DNA from: an uncultured candidate division Zixibacteria bacterium
GTDB taxonomy: Bacteria; Zixibacteria; MSB-5A5; SM1-73
Length of the DNA: 64,000 nucleotides
Reading direction: 5' to 3'
Assembly: GCA_903908285.1 (NCBI GenBank)
Contig: CAIVRH010000048.1
Location: 186,001 to 250,000 of the forward strand
The notes beneath the pieces were generated by a model. It was not told the DNA's origin. It ran no database searches and saw only the letters and a list, made by a program, of their open reading frames with translations. The translations under genes and the position numbers were made by a program. Of this stretch, positions 36,147 through 45,313 are shown in pieces (the first letter of the stretch is position 1; each line of letters opens with the position of its first letter).

Positions 36147-36723
36147 CCTTCAATTGATTGGTCAATGAATGTAAGCTCTCTTAACATACCATCCGTAGGT
36201 AGTTATGTTTCAAGAGAATGTTTTGTTTCCGGATGCGTTAAAAAACCACTGGACTAATCTGCCAATCCAGGTGAAAACAATAATCCCGGAATAAAACCAT
36301 CGGGGAATTGGAAATCCTCTATAAAATCAGAGATTCTCCCTAACGAAATCCATAGCAAAATAATGTAGGGAAGAAAGAAAGAAAAGAGGGATTTTCAAAT
36401 ATCGGCAATGGGTAAATTTACGTTTTTGAGCCGAGAGGTAAAAACAACCAAGGGGGGATTTGAATCTTCGAATCTCAGATGCTATTTTTATCCTTTGATG
36501 AATCGATATGTCATAAACAGACCATGGTTTGAGCTTGGAAAAACTCTGTTTTTTGTGGTTGGTGAACCCGCAACCGGATCAATTATGCAGACAGGTAGAA
36601 ATAAATCCGGATTCTTGCTCGGGCAACCTATTCGACATAAGTAAATGGTGAATGAAAGTTTTCTGCGAAGGTTAGGTTTTATCTGTGGGAGGCTCGGAAA
36701 GCTCGCTGGGATAAGGGACAAAA
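36147..36723. other. 577-bp gap between DJ-1/PfpI gene and fliW
   Basis: Short open frames on both strands (about 77 codons each, mutually overlapping) have no recognisable similarity. No repeat, RNA or promoter was convincingly identified. Confidence 0.4.
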
Positions 36724-37200
36724 TTATACCGAAGCTTTCTTCCGGTCCAGCTGTTTTCGCCGTTCTCTTTTCCTTAACTCATCTAGTAGGTAATGTTTTG
36801 TGGTGTAAGGACTTTCGGGCATAACCGCCTGCTTGGCTAATCTTCTTTTAGTATTTATTACCAAGGGACCCAAAAGATCGGCGGAAGCTAAAGCCACATC
36901 ATGCGGGATGTTTACTATAACATAAGTGATCAGATCACGGGAATTGGAATAGTTAAGTTCCTCCAGTTCCTTTTCATTTATTTCCAGCTTGTAGTTCGGG
37001 AAAAACTGCACCGGATCCAAGATCACGAAAGCTACATTCGAATCTTCAATGGATTGAATCCATTTGAAAGGGGCAAAATCTTTCCGGTCTAGGATCATAT
37101 AGCGGGTCAGCTGGGAAAAGCCCAGAATTCCCTTGGGAAAATTGAGCACCTCATTTTCCTTAAAATCGATCTCTCCAAATCTGGTAGTTACGAATTTCAT
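36724..37200 (-). CDS. fliW: Flagellar assembly factor FliW
   Basis: A 158-residue FliW. The pattern FGEIDFKENEVLNFPKGILGF, then ILDPVQFFPNY and VNIPHDVALASADLLGPLVIN, is typical. FliW binds flagellin and the CsrA surface, releasing CsrA-repressed flagellin mRNA. It pairs with csrA, separated here by a 59-codon gene. GGGGGAG lies ahead of ATG. Confidence 0.94.
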   Translation of the reverse strand: MKFVTTRFGEIDFKENEVLNFPKGILGFSQLTRYMILDRKDFAPFKWIQSIEDSNVAFVILDPVQFFPNYKLEINEKELEELNYSNSRDLITYVIVNIPHDVALASADLLGPLVINTKRRLAKQAVMPESPYTTKHYLLDELRKRERRKQLDRKKASV

Positions 37201-37375
37201 CTACTCCCCCTGAAATGAACCGAATGATTTACATCATCTGTCCAGCCGGATTTAATCAGTAAGGCGAAGTATTATGATCAAGACTAATCGAATTCCATTT
37301 CCCGATTCCATTCATGGCTGTTTCAAAATCAAATTCCCATTAATTTTGAATTTTCCGTTTTTAATTATCGACTGA

Positions 37376-37555
37376 TTAGAACTCGTCGCTGTAAACGAAG
37401 CTGGAATCGGACGATCTTTCTTTGGGTTTGTTCTTCTTGGAGCTGGATCGATCCGTGGATACATTTTGGGACTGGTCCTGCCACCATTTCCTAAACTTCT
37501 CCACTTTGTGATTCAGATCCTCATTTTTGATTTTGCCTTTGGATTTGAAAGACAT
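37376..37555 (-). CDS. Small basic protein between csrA and fliW
   Basis: A 59-residue frame starting MSFKSKGKIKNEDLNHKVEK, with a WW pair near residue 24 and a Ser/Lys-rich, acidic-tailed C-terminus (SSFVYSDEF). It begins 3 bp after the csrA stop and is followed by 175 bp to fliW. I do not recognise the family. Its tight coupling to csrA suggests translation, but it is short enough to be fortuitous. Confidence 0.5.
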   Translation of the reverse strand: MSFKSKGKIKNEDLNHKVEKFRKWWQDQSQNVSTDRSSSKKNKPKERSSDSSFVYSDEF

Positions 37556-37558
37556 TGG

Positions 37559-37891
37559 TTATCCTCTCGATTTTCCTCTGCCGCTTTTGGGGACGCCTCT
37601 TTCGCTTCCGGATTTGGCAGCCGGAAAATCAGAGGGGGAATTCTCCTCCAGTGGCTCCCGTGGACTCTCATTCAGAATGGTTAGTATTCTGGAAACGTCC
37701 TCCAGGGGGCTTAAAACCGCCTTTTTATTCTCCTCCTGGATTCTGAAATATATTTCCTCTCTATGGATGGTGACTTTCTGTGGAGCAATGATGCCTAAAC
37801 GTACCTGCCGCCCGCGCACCCCCAGGATGGTTATCTTAATGTCATCCCCAATGGTAACGCTTTCTCCTAACTTCCGCGTCAAGATTAGCAT
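37559..37891 (-). CDS. csrA: CsrA with C-terminal extension
   Basis: The first 62 residues are standard CsrA ([38 protein letters not shown]), a dimeric RNA-binding regulator that represses translation, classically of flagellin. About 48 further residues follow, Pro/Ser/Gly-rich with a basic end ([10 protein letters not shown]). Extended CsrA proteins exist where allosteric FliW control operates. A TTG at 37912 would add seven residues; the ATG at the canonical MLIL is preferred. Confidence 0.93.
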   Translation of the reverse strand: MLILTRKLGESVTIGDDIKITILGVRGRQVRLGIIAPQKVTIHREEIYFRIQEENKKAVLSPLEDVSRILTILNESPREPLEENSPSDFPAAKSGSERGVPKSGRGKSRG

Positions 37892-38019
37892 AGCCCCCTC
37901 TTTTTCAGACAAAAGATGCTGCGGAAATCACTCCGTATGCAGCTTAAGATTTACCGAGTTTACTTCTATTTGAATCGGTAAGAAATTCGAATCCTTAACT
38001 TTCTGCCCCGATTTTTATA

Positions 38020-38436
38020 TCAGGAGATTAATTTATTGTTGGCTGAAACCGCCTTCAGCTTCTTAATGATGTACAGCACCCTCTGGCTTTCGGCTAAAAC
38101 TGCCTCCAGCGATCGCTCAACCCGCTCCACCAGTTCCCTGTTCTTTTCCAATTCTATCTCCCCGTGCCGGGAAAGCCGGTAGAGCCGGCCCACCTCCATT
38201 TTCACCACCCGGATTATTCTGCTTATATCCGCGGTGGTGCGACCGGTTTGATCAATCAGATTCAGAATGTCGTCATAGACCCGGGTGGGGATATTACCGG
38301 CTTCTTTGGCTTGACATGCCACATTGGCCAAATTGGATGCCATAACCTGCGCCTGGGTGGCGAGCTCGTCCAACGCTTTCAAAACGTCGGAAGCTTTCTC
38401 TATCTCCTGCGATTGAATCATATTCTTCCTCGACAT
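38020..38436 (-). CDS. All-helical protein of unknown function
   Basis: A 138-residue protein predicted all-helical, with heptad-like patterning from residue 12 to 130 (LKALDELATQAQVMASNLAN, RRTTADISRIIRVVKMEVGRL-like stretches). No motif identifies it. It lies between a response regulator and csrA in the fliA-headed series. A chemotaxis or flagellar-chaperone role is only a guess. Confidence 0.55.
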   Translation of the reverse strand: MSRKNMIQSQEIEKASDVLKALDELATQAQVMASNLANVACQAKEAGNIPTRVYDDILNLIDQTGRTTADISRIIRVVKMEVGRLYRLSRHGEIELEKNRELVERVERSLEAVLAESQRVLYIIKKLKAVSANNKLIS

Positions 38437-38512
38437 TTGTATTTTTTCGTGGGTCGGCTCTCTCTGGTGAATTTGAATTCACCTTACGAGAACAGCGTTC
38501 CTTTCCGCTTTT

Positions 38513-38896
38513 TTACAAGCTCAACAGTTCCCTGATTTTCTTCTTAAGCTCATCCAAATTGGGGGACTTTACCAGATATGCATCGGCCAGCCAGGACTGA
38601 AAATCGCTTTTATAGGTGGAATAAGCTGAGTGCAGTATGACCGGCGTATCCTGGTTTAGCTTCTTTATCCCCCCCAATACCTCCAATCCGTTTTGATCTT
38701 GCAGCTTGATGTCCAAGATTACCAGATCCGGAGGCTGTTTCTCCGCTATTCTTAAAGCCTCCTCTCCACTATGAGCGGTTTCTACCTGATAGCCCTCCTC
38801 GGATAGCTCCTTTTCATAAAGCCTCCTAATATGATCTTCATCATCCACCACTAAAATGGTTGGTGATTTAGGCATCCGGTTTGGCTTTGATTCCAT
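38513..38896 (-). CDS. Single-domain response regulator (CheY-like)
   Basis: A 127-residue receiver domain with no output domain. The acidic pocket is VVDDED (17-22), phospho-acceptor Asp62 in VILDIKLQDQNG, switch Ser90 and Lys110 are intact. The position 3 kb downstream of fliA, after a histidine kinase, suggests it is the relay partner of that kinase. Confidence 0.88.
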   Translation of the reverse strand: MESKPNRMPKSPTILVVDDEDHIRRLYEKELSEEGYQVETAHSGEEALRIAEKQPPDLVILDIKLQDQNGLEVLGGIKKLNQDTPVILHSAYSTYKSDFQSWLADAYLVKSPNLDELKKKIRELLSL

Positions 38897-39063
38897 GGGA
38901 TTACCTCCTCTTTATTATAAATATTCATCCTTTTTTAGTTTTCTATTTATCCGTCCGGCGTTTTGAGTCTCTCCGGCGGTAGCGCTTTGGGCTTATAATT
39001 TTTCCGCTCGATCCCTGCTTTGAGCTTAATCCAATATCTTTCCGTTGATCCTATCTGGCCGGT

Positions 39064-40836
39064 TCAGACTCTTGCTTCTTCGCCTGCATTGACTGCCTCT
39101 GCCGAGGGAAGCTCAATATGAAAAGTAGAGCCCTTTCCTTCCAAGCTTTCCAAGCTGATGCCACCTCCGTGGTTTTTGATGATCTCCACACTCACTGTTA
39201 GTCCCAGCCCGCAGGCATCGGGTTTGGTGGTGAAGAAAGCATCGAAAACGCTGTTTTTGCACTGGGAGGGAATGCCGAATCCCGTATCTTTCACCTCGAT
39301 TATCACCGTGCTGTTGCTCTGTTTGGTGGTGACGGAGAGAATCCCCCCCTGCGGCATAGCCCAGATGGCATTACGGAAGATGTTCAGCAACGCTTGCCGG
39401 ATTAAGTCCGGATTTGCTTGAACTGGGGATAAAACCAGGGCGGGTAACTTTACAATGGAAATCTTATTGGAATCTATCTCCGACTCCATCATCTCCAGCG
39501 TCTGATCGATTAAGTCATTCAAATTGACCAGTTCCAGATTGAACTTATCCGGTTTGGAAAAATTGAGCACATTATTCAAGATATTTTCCATTCTTTCGGT
39601 CTCTTTGGCTATGATCTTTACATATTCATAATCCGAATTGTGCTCATCCATTTTCTTTAAGATCGAATGGGCAAATCCTCCGATGATAGTCAGCGGATTT
39701 CTCAGCTCATGCGCCACCTGGGAAGTTATCTGCCCCAGGACCGACAGCCTTTCCACTTTTAAAAGCCTTTGGGTGCTCTCTGCGATCTTATTCTTAGCTT
39801 CCGCCAGCTTATCCACTTTCTCCGCCAATTTCTGATAGAGCTGGGAGCTTTCAACTGCGGTGGAAGCATGATGCGCGCATATGGAAAGAAGCTTAACTGC
39901 TTCGTCGTCGATTGGCTTGTGGGTGATCAGGTTGTCCGCGATGATGACCCCCAACATTTTATCTTTCGATATCAGCGGAGCCACCGCAAACTGATCCGTC
40001 TTGAGTATCTCGAAAAGAGCCCCGTCCCCCCCCTCCTTTCCCCGAATGATATTGAAAGCCTGCTTGCTTATCATCGACTTGATCAGCGGATTATTCTGAT
40101 CCGAGAATGGAATCTTCAGTTTTTTCACGGTCTGGTTAATCAGCACATCCTTCTCCTTCAAGACGTTTTTATAGGATTGAAGAACCTCTTCCAAGGATTG
40201 TTCCTGAGTGGAAAGGGAATTCCAAATTCTCTGTGCCTCATTCGGATTGGAAGGTCCGATGGCTATTTTCCCCTCCAATGTCGTTACATTCGAGTCCAGC
40301 AGAAGTAGAAAAGCGCGATTGAAACCCAGACCTTGCCTTGCAGTGACGCTGGTCAGGATGATCTGGAGTATCTCCTCCAAATTCAGGGTGCTGCTTAAGA
40401 CTTTGCTCAGTTCACACAGGATGGATAGCTCATTTATCTTCTTCTGCAAACTTGATGGATGATGAACCACCGCGGAGATGTCCATCACCACCCCCCCCAC
40501 CCCTTCCCCTTTTCCTGACTCATCCTTAATCGGGAAAACTTGGACGACTGTATCCATATTGTTCCAAACCTCAATCTTTACCCCGGTGGGCTTGCCCGAT
40601 GTCCAGCATTCTTTAGCCGCCTGCACGATTTGGCGGTGAACCGGCTCTTTATCTTTGGGCACGACTTTTTCTAAATCTTCAAGCCATCGGGTTAAAAACT
40701 TGTTGGTATATTCCAGCTTTCCTTCACTGGAGACTCGAAACAATCCCAGAGGAAGCTCATCCAAAAGTTTTTCCCAATCGACTGGATTCGGTTTTACGTT
40801 TTCGGGAGCCTGATTGGTTTTTAGGATATTCTGCAT
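39064..40836 (-). CDS. Soluble PAS-GAF sensor histidine kinase
   Basis: A 590-residue cytosolic kinase with no membrane helix. PAS-like domain (about 22-125), GAF domain (about 135-335), HisKA with His376 in TSQVAHELRNPLTIIGGF, and HATPase_c (about 480-580) with FRNAIWAMPQGG, DTGFGIP and GLGLTVSVEII motifs. It is in the same run as fliA and the single-domain receiver gene, its likely partner. The signal is unknown. Confidence 0.9.
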   Translation of the reverse strand: MQNILKTNQAPENVKPNPVDWEKLLDELPLGLFRVSSEGKLEYTNKFLTRWLEDLEKVVPKDKEPVHRQIVQAAKECWTSGKPTGVKIEVWNNMDTVVQVFPIKDESGKGEGVGGVVMDISAVVHHPSSLQKKINELSILCELSKVLSSTLNLEEILQIILTSVTARQGLGFNRAFLLLLDSNVTTLEGKIAIGPSNPNEAQRIWNSLSTQEQSLEEVLQSYKNVLKEKDVLINQTVKKLKIPFSDQNNPLIKSMISKQAFNIIRGKEGGDGALFEILKTDQFAVAPLISKDKMLGVIIADNLITHKPIDDEAVKLLSICAHHASTAVESSQLYQKLAEKVDKLAEAKNKIAESTQRLLKVERLSVLGQITSQVAHELRNPLTIIGGFAHSILKKMDEHNSDYEYVKIIAKETERMENILNNVLNFSKPDKFNLELVNLNDLIDQTLEMMESEIDSNKISIVKLPALVLSPVQANPDLIRQALLNIFRNAIWAMPQGGILSVTTKQSNSTVIIEVKDTGFGIPSQCKNSVFDAFFTTKPDACGLGLTVSVEIIKNHGGGISLESLEGKGSTFHIELPSAEAVNAGEEARV

Positions 40837-40919
40837 AGATTCCCTTCCGCGTTAATATGATCTGCAAGGCTTTAAATGGAAATAAGCCGCTTTAAGTATG
40901 TCTGATCATAGCCGTGTCT

Positions 40920-41873
40920 TTAGATGGATAAGGTAATGTCCTTCTTCAGCAGTTTTTCGGTCGCTTTGGTGATTAAATTGACCTCGCTTTTGATTTCCCT
41001 AAGCCCGCGCTTAAATTGAAGGTTAAATTCCTTCTGCGTAGGTTGTGCGGGTCTTCCCTCCGACCGGGGTGAAAAACTATTAAGCAGAAATTCCGTGTTT
41101 TCTGCTATGTTGGCCAGCGGAGTTTTGATTTTTTCATTCAGGTTTTCCAAAAGTTGATGGGTGGGAATGATGGTATGCATCTGGCTTATTTTTTCCTCCA
41201 GTTTTCCCACCTCTGCCCTGATTAAGTCTAATTCCTTTTGGAGCCTTTCGTTCTCTTTATGATAAAACATTCTCTCTAAACATAATGTTACCGGGAAGGA
41301 AGCTAAAGTCAAAAACTCGATATCTTCCGGCTCGAAAACGTAGGCTTTAATGTGTCCAAAATTCATCACCCCGAAAAGCTCACCCTTCAACAGGCAAGGA
41401 ACGGTGAGGAAAGATCTGATCCCATCTCCTCCTTTTTTCTTACGCAGATTGGAAAGAAGAATAGGTCTTTTCTCTTTTGCCACCCAGGCAGATAATCCCA
41501 AACCGGCATCGAACCGGATGCTGTCGATTAAGTCTACCTTTTTTCCGATGGAAACTATCTCCTCCATTTGTTGAGTATTTATATTCAATAAAAAGAGGCT
41601 GGCCCGGCTGAATTCCACCGCCCGGCCCACTAAATTCAACATTCTTTCAAACGACTGCTTTTCTCCTACGGATTGTTCTGCCATCCGGCAGATGCCTGTC
41701 AATACTTCCAGGTTGACTTTTAAACTCTCCGGGCTGGCACAAGTTGACTGAAACAATTGCCCCCCCGCGGATCCCTTATGCCGGGGAGTGATTCTGCTTT
41801 TGCTTTTGTTCTTCTTCATGTAGGTCTGCCCCCAATCAGATAAGGTTTTTAGGTTGTGGTATGACTCAATCAA
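40920..41873 (-). CDS. GAF protein with degenerate HisKA-like hairpin, no ATPase
   Basis: Residues about 60-205 form a GAF domain (AVEFSRASLFLLNI, GLSAWVAKEKRPILLSNL, FLTVPCLLKGELFGVMNFG). A coiled-coil follows, then a segment like HisKA (LLENLNEKIKTPLANIAENT), but Asn replaces the phospho-acceptor His and no HATPase domain exists. It is probably a decoy or dimerisation partner that modulates a neighbouring kinase. The coding frame ends cleanly, so it is not an obvious truncation. Confidence 0.7.
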   Translation of the reverse strand: MIESYHNLKTLSDWGQTYMKKNKSKSRITPRHKGSAGGQLFQSTCASPESLKVNLEVLTGICRMAEQSVGEKQSFERMLNLVGRAVEFSRASLFLLNINTQQMEEIVSIGKKVDLIDSIRFDAGLGLSAWVAKEKRPILLSNLRKKKGGDGIRSFLTVPCLLKGELFGVMNFGHIKAYVFEPEDIEFLTLASFPVTLCLERMFYHKENERLQKELDLIRAEVGKLEEKISQMHTIIPTHQLLENLNEKIKTPLANIAENTEFLLNSFSPRSEGRPAQPTQKEFNLQFKRGLREIKSEVNLITKATEKLLKKDITLSI

Positions 41874-42003
41874 ACCGTCCCCTGATTAGCTGTTAGATAG
41901 TTCGAAGATCCCTCAAATTAATGAGCCGGCAATCGAAGATCGATATTCGAAATTAAGCTGTCCCTCCCCTCTTCCCGCTGGATCAAAAAACCTCTAATTT
42001 TTC

Positions 42004-42555
42004 TTATGTCTCCTTGGTGGCTAATTCATTCGTATGCAGATAGCTGGTGATTATCTCCTTCAGTTTACGGTTTAAACTGGCCACTTTCACGGGCAAGTCT
42101 TCCAGCTGTTTCGGAGAAGAAAGCTTTTCCAACTCCTCCTTTCTGCAAAATTCCACCCCCACCAGGTAATCCCCCTCCTCGCAAGCCTCCACCCTCTTAA
42201 TCTTTCCTAATACCCCTTCTAATATCACTAGCTTGTTCAAGTTGAGGGTTAAGAGAATAAAATCGCCATCGGAAACAGACCGATCGCAGGAGAAAAGCAC
42301 TCCCCCCTCGCTTAAATTTAGAATCTGTGCATCGATCCGGTCTTTTGACAATTTCAGCTTACCCCTTTTGCAAATCAACGGACGAAACCGGATTGCAGAA
42401 TTCAACTCTATTCGTATGAACCGCCGGCCCTGCGACCGGACCAGCGGAAATGGAGTTTGCTTCAAGGCAGAGGATAAAATTGACTCTCTTACCGGATCAG
42501 ATTTTAGATTTAAATCCAGATGTTTGGTATCTGTCAAGACCCTTCCTCCTTTCAA
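42004..42555 (-). CDS. PilZ-domain protein
   Basis: A 183-residue protein with a PilZ domain at about residues 44-150. The c-di-GMP-binding signature is present as RRFIR near 44-48 and NLSEGGV (D/N-x-S-x-x-G). It likely senses c-di-GMP to control motility. The gene begins 4 bp after a histidine kinase gene and precedes the GAF protein by 130 bp. Confidence 0.85.
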   Translation of the reverse strand: MKGGRVLTDTKHLDLNLKSDPVRESILSSALKQTPFPLVRSQGRRFIRIELNSAIRFRPLICKRGKLKLSKDRIDAQILNLSEGGVLFSCDRSVSDGDFILLTLNLNKLVILEGVLGKIKRVEACEEGDYLVGVEFCRKEELEKLSSPKQLEDLPVKVASLNRKLKEIITSYLHTNELATKET

Positions 42556-42559
42556 CTGA

Positions 42560-44035
42560 TTAAATTTTGTTTCGAGCTATCGGAATATTCAAAGTTATTT
42601 TCCCCTCCCCCTCCGCCTTTCTTTCTAACTTAAGTTCCCGGTTATATTTCTTTAGAATTTGAGAGACCAGTTTGAATCGGGCATTATCGGAAATATCGTT
42701 CCCCCTTGGCAATTTTCCTCTCTCGCCTTCTTTTCCGGTCCACGCCAAATTCAAGCAAATGGATTCTTGATCCGAGGAAGTATTCACAACGATGCGCCCG
42801 CCCGCAGGTAGGTTTTCTTTAATCCCCCATATTGAGCTTAAAAAAGCCAGTTCCCATACGTCCGGCTCGCCACCGGCGGTTGGAAGACTATCCCCCTTCT
42901 TCAGTTCCAATTCTATCCCGCATGATCCCAAAATGTATTGAAGCAGAGCCAGATTACTTTCCAGGATATGCTGGAGATTTACTTCTTTGATGGAAATCCC
43001 CCGGTTTCGCTCAGGAGTTTGCGGAAAGAGAGCTTTTGCTCCGTTAACCTGCCTGTGTAGAAAATCGGAAAAGTTTTTCAAAATGGCGCCGATTTGATTG
43101 GCGTTTTTTTCAATCGTCTCCCAAATACCGCTATTGATGCTGACTTCATGGGATTTACTCTGCTTCATCCGCACGATCTGGGCACGCCCCTGGATTATTT
43201 GTAAAGAGTTGTTGATTTCATGGATCACGGCACGGGATAACTCCGACAGGGTAAAAACCCTTTCCCCTTCCAATTGCCAAGTTAATGCTACCGGAGGAGG
43301 AACCAAGGTTCGGTTTCGATAGGTATTCTCCATACAGGTGATTACCATCTCCGTTCCCCATAAGAGCAATTCCCCGCCGATATCCGATGGCACCGATATA
43401 CCTTTTTCGAATTGCATCACCCAGAATCCATCTTTCCCGTTTGAAAGTTCAAGCGGAACGACCAACAAACTCCCTCTTTCTGTGGGGAAGGCCGTCCTTT
43501 TCTGCATAGATATCACCTGGGTGATATTGCCGCAGGCATATTGAGCTTTCACTTCATTCCTAAAGTATTCCGAGAACTCGTCTGTTCCGAATCGGCAGGA
43601 GGATGATACCTCTTCCATGTCCGCATCCGGGTCAGCCGGATCAGAAACATCCCCATTAAGCAGAAACACCCCCCAATGGGAAAAGTCAAGTGCAGGAATC
43701 AGCAAACCCATCAGAGAAGAGAGTTGATAAACCAGGCGGGGGTTTGAAGGTGCCTCCGGCAGAGGATTCTGAAATAAAGAATCTTCATCCTTTGAAACAT
43801 CTGAAGATGATGTTTCTTTTTCCTCGAGATTAATCATCCGGAAAAACCGTTCATTGGCCTGTTCCAGTTCATCCAGTTTACGGGACAAAGACACCAGCGC
43901 ATTATTCAGTTTTTTTCCTTTGGTTTCGGTTGGTGTCATTGGATTGGCCCGGGATTGGATTTGATTCTCTCCCCCCTCTTTTGCTCTGGACTTATCCGAC
44001 AAGATTGGACTAACTCTATTTTGATTTGAAGACAT
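42560..44035 (-). CDS. Soluble histidine kinase with divergent sensor region
   Basis: A 491-residue cytosolic protein. A short coiled-coil (about 40-72) leads into a GAF-like region (about 100-240). HisKA carries His272 in RAVIHEINNSLQIIQGRAQI. The C-terminal ATPase-like domain (about 360-490) is divergent: the usual N-box reads WELAFLSSIWGIKENL and a clear G2 box is absent, so kinase activity is uncertain. It follows fliA after 42 bp. Confidence 0.75.
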   Translation of the reverse strand: MSSNQNRVSPILSDKSRAKEGGENQIQSRANPMTPTETKGKKLNNALVSLSRKLDELEQANERFFRMINLEEKETSSSDVSKDEDSLFQNPLPEAPSNPRLVYQLSSLMGLLIPALDFSHWGVFLLNGDVSDPADPDADMEEVSSSCRFGTDEFSEYFRNEVKAQYACGNITQVISMQKRTAFPTERGSLLVVPLELSNGKDGFWVMQFEKGISVPSDIGGELLLWGTEMVITCMENTYRNRTLVPPPVALTWQLEGERVFTLSELSRAVIHEINNSLQIIQGRAQIVRMKQSKSHEVSINSGIWETIEKNANQIGAILKNFSDFLHRQVNGAKALFPQTPERNRGISIKEVNLQHILESNLALLQYILGSCGIELELKKGDSLPTAGGEPDVWELAFLSSIWGIKENLPAGGRIVVNTSSDQESICLNLAWTGKEGERGKLPRGNDISDNARFKLVSQILKKYNRELKLERKAEGEGKITLNIPIARNKI

Positions 44036-44077
44036 AACTTCCTCCGGATCTAACCAAAACTGGAAACCATCATAATT

Positions 44078-44836
44078 CTACAGGGCAAATTTATCCCGGA
44101 TCATTCCCCGCAGTTTCAGGACCGCCTTAGTATGGATTTGTGAAACCCGAGACTCGGAGATCTGCATCACCTCTCCGATCTCTTTTAAAGTGAGTTCCTC
44201 ATAATAGTACAAAGCCACCACCAGTCTCTCCTGCTCGGACAACAAGCTTATAGCTTGAACCAAATAACTTTTCAACTCCTCCTTCTCCATTTCTCCCAAA
44301 ACGTTCTCTACCCTCAAGCCTTCCAAAGTCTCCACCCGGGGGATCTGTCGGTTATCCTCTTCTTTGTATATCAATTCGTCCAGCGAGAGCATGGTGGTAG
44401 ATGAGACATCATCCAAAGCGGAGAAAAGCTCACTCGAAGAGAGGTTGAGAGATCTTGCCAGTTCGTAATCCGAGGGGGTGCGGCCCAATTTGTTTTCCAG
44501 CTTGCTTGTGGCTCGGTCGATTTCTCTCGATTTTGCCCTGGTCGAGCGTGGCACCCAGTCTAAAGAGCGGAGTTCGTCTAAAATAGCTCCTCTTATGCGG
44601 GGAACGGCGTAGGTCTCGAATTTTACTCCGCGGGAGGGATCGAAATTGGATAAAGCCTCGATTAAGCCGATCACGCCGGTATTGACCAGATCGCATAGCT
44701 CCACCGACTTGGGGAATCCCATAGCCATCCTTCCGGCTACGCTTTTTACTAAAGGAAGGTACTCCTCCAGAAGCCTTTGTCGGGTTTGCGGATTGTTATC
44801 CTTTTTAAATGTTACCCAATCCTTTTGGACTGCCAT
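44078..44836 (-). CDS. fliA: Flagellar/motility sigma factor FliA (sigma-28)
   Basis: A 252-residue sigma-70 family protein of the FliA/WhiG class. Region 2 has LLEEYLPLVKSVAGRMA, LCDLVNTGVIGLIEAL and FETYAVPRIRGAILDELRSLDWVPRS; region 4 has SEQERLVVALYYYEELTLKEIGEV with a helix-turn-helix (SESRVSQIH). It directs transcription of late flagellar and chemotaxis genes. No flagellar structural gene is in the window. A strong sigma-54 promoter lies about 220 bp upstream. Confidence 0.94.
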   Translation of the reverse strand: MAVQKDWVTFKKDNNPQTRQRLLEEYLPLVKSVAGRMAMGFPKSVELCDLVNTGVIGLIEALSNFDPSRGVKFETYAVPRIRGAILDELRSLDWVPRSTRAKSREIDRATSKLENKLGRTPSDYELARSLNLSSSELFSALDDVSSTTMLSLDELIYKEEDNRQIPRVETLEGLRVENVLGEMEKEELKSYLVQAISLLSEQERLVVALYYYEELTLKEIGEVMQISESRVSQIHTKAVLKLRGMIRDKFAL

Positions 44837-45066
44837 TTACCTACCTCGCTTTATTAAGGTTAAACTTCCCATGTTTAAAACCTCTTAACTTTTCCATTCC
44901 TCTTTGAAAATCTGGATGTGAAAAGAAGAGTAAAATCGAAAGGATTGTTTTCGGTGAGATGACATTGGATGTTGATTTGTTTTGAGTATTGTATGATTCA
45001 CTTCTAATCCCTTCAGTTCCGTTTCTCTTCTTGCTTTATTCTTTCTTTCAGCACACTGAAATCTTT

Positions 45067-45082
45067 TGCAAACCTTGTGCCA
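45067..45082 (-). promoter_or_regulatory. Sigma-54 (-24/-12) promoter upstream of fliA
   Basis: The - strand reads TGGCACAAGGTTTGCA, matching the consensus TGGCAC-N5-TTGCA at every defined position, with GG and GC ten bases apart. Transcription would start near 45056, giving a leader of about 220 nt for fliA. Two identical palindromes lie 98-151 bp upstream of it. Confidence 0.75.
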
Positions 45083-45179
45083 TTATGTAACATGGGCAGT
45101 AATAAATTTGTATCTGTTTATTATGTAACAAGTTAGATGGATGTTGCAGAGCTGGGGCAGAACAGAAGAAAATACAAAA

Positions 45180-45218
45180 CAGGAAATATTTTCCTAAATG
45201 GCAGGAAATATTTTCCTA
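45180..45218. promoter_or_regulatory. Tandem identical palindromes, probable activator-binding sites
   Basis: Two exact 17-base copies of CAGGAAATATTTTCCTA start 22 bp apart, about two helical turns. Each contains AGGAAA-TAT-TTTCCT, a perfect inverted repeat around three bases. Their distance from the sigma-54 promoter is what is expected for an NtrC-type enhancer; they could also serve the divergent TPR gene. Confidence 0.6.
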
Positions 45219-45313
45219 TATTCATTCGAGAACCATCTAGAATTTCTGGGGCAAAGTGACAAATACGATGTGTAAATTATTCTTGAAATGAAAGCTAAAG
45301 AGGACAAATCGGG

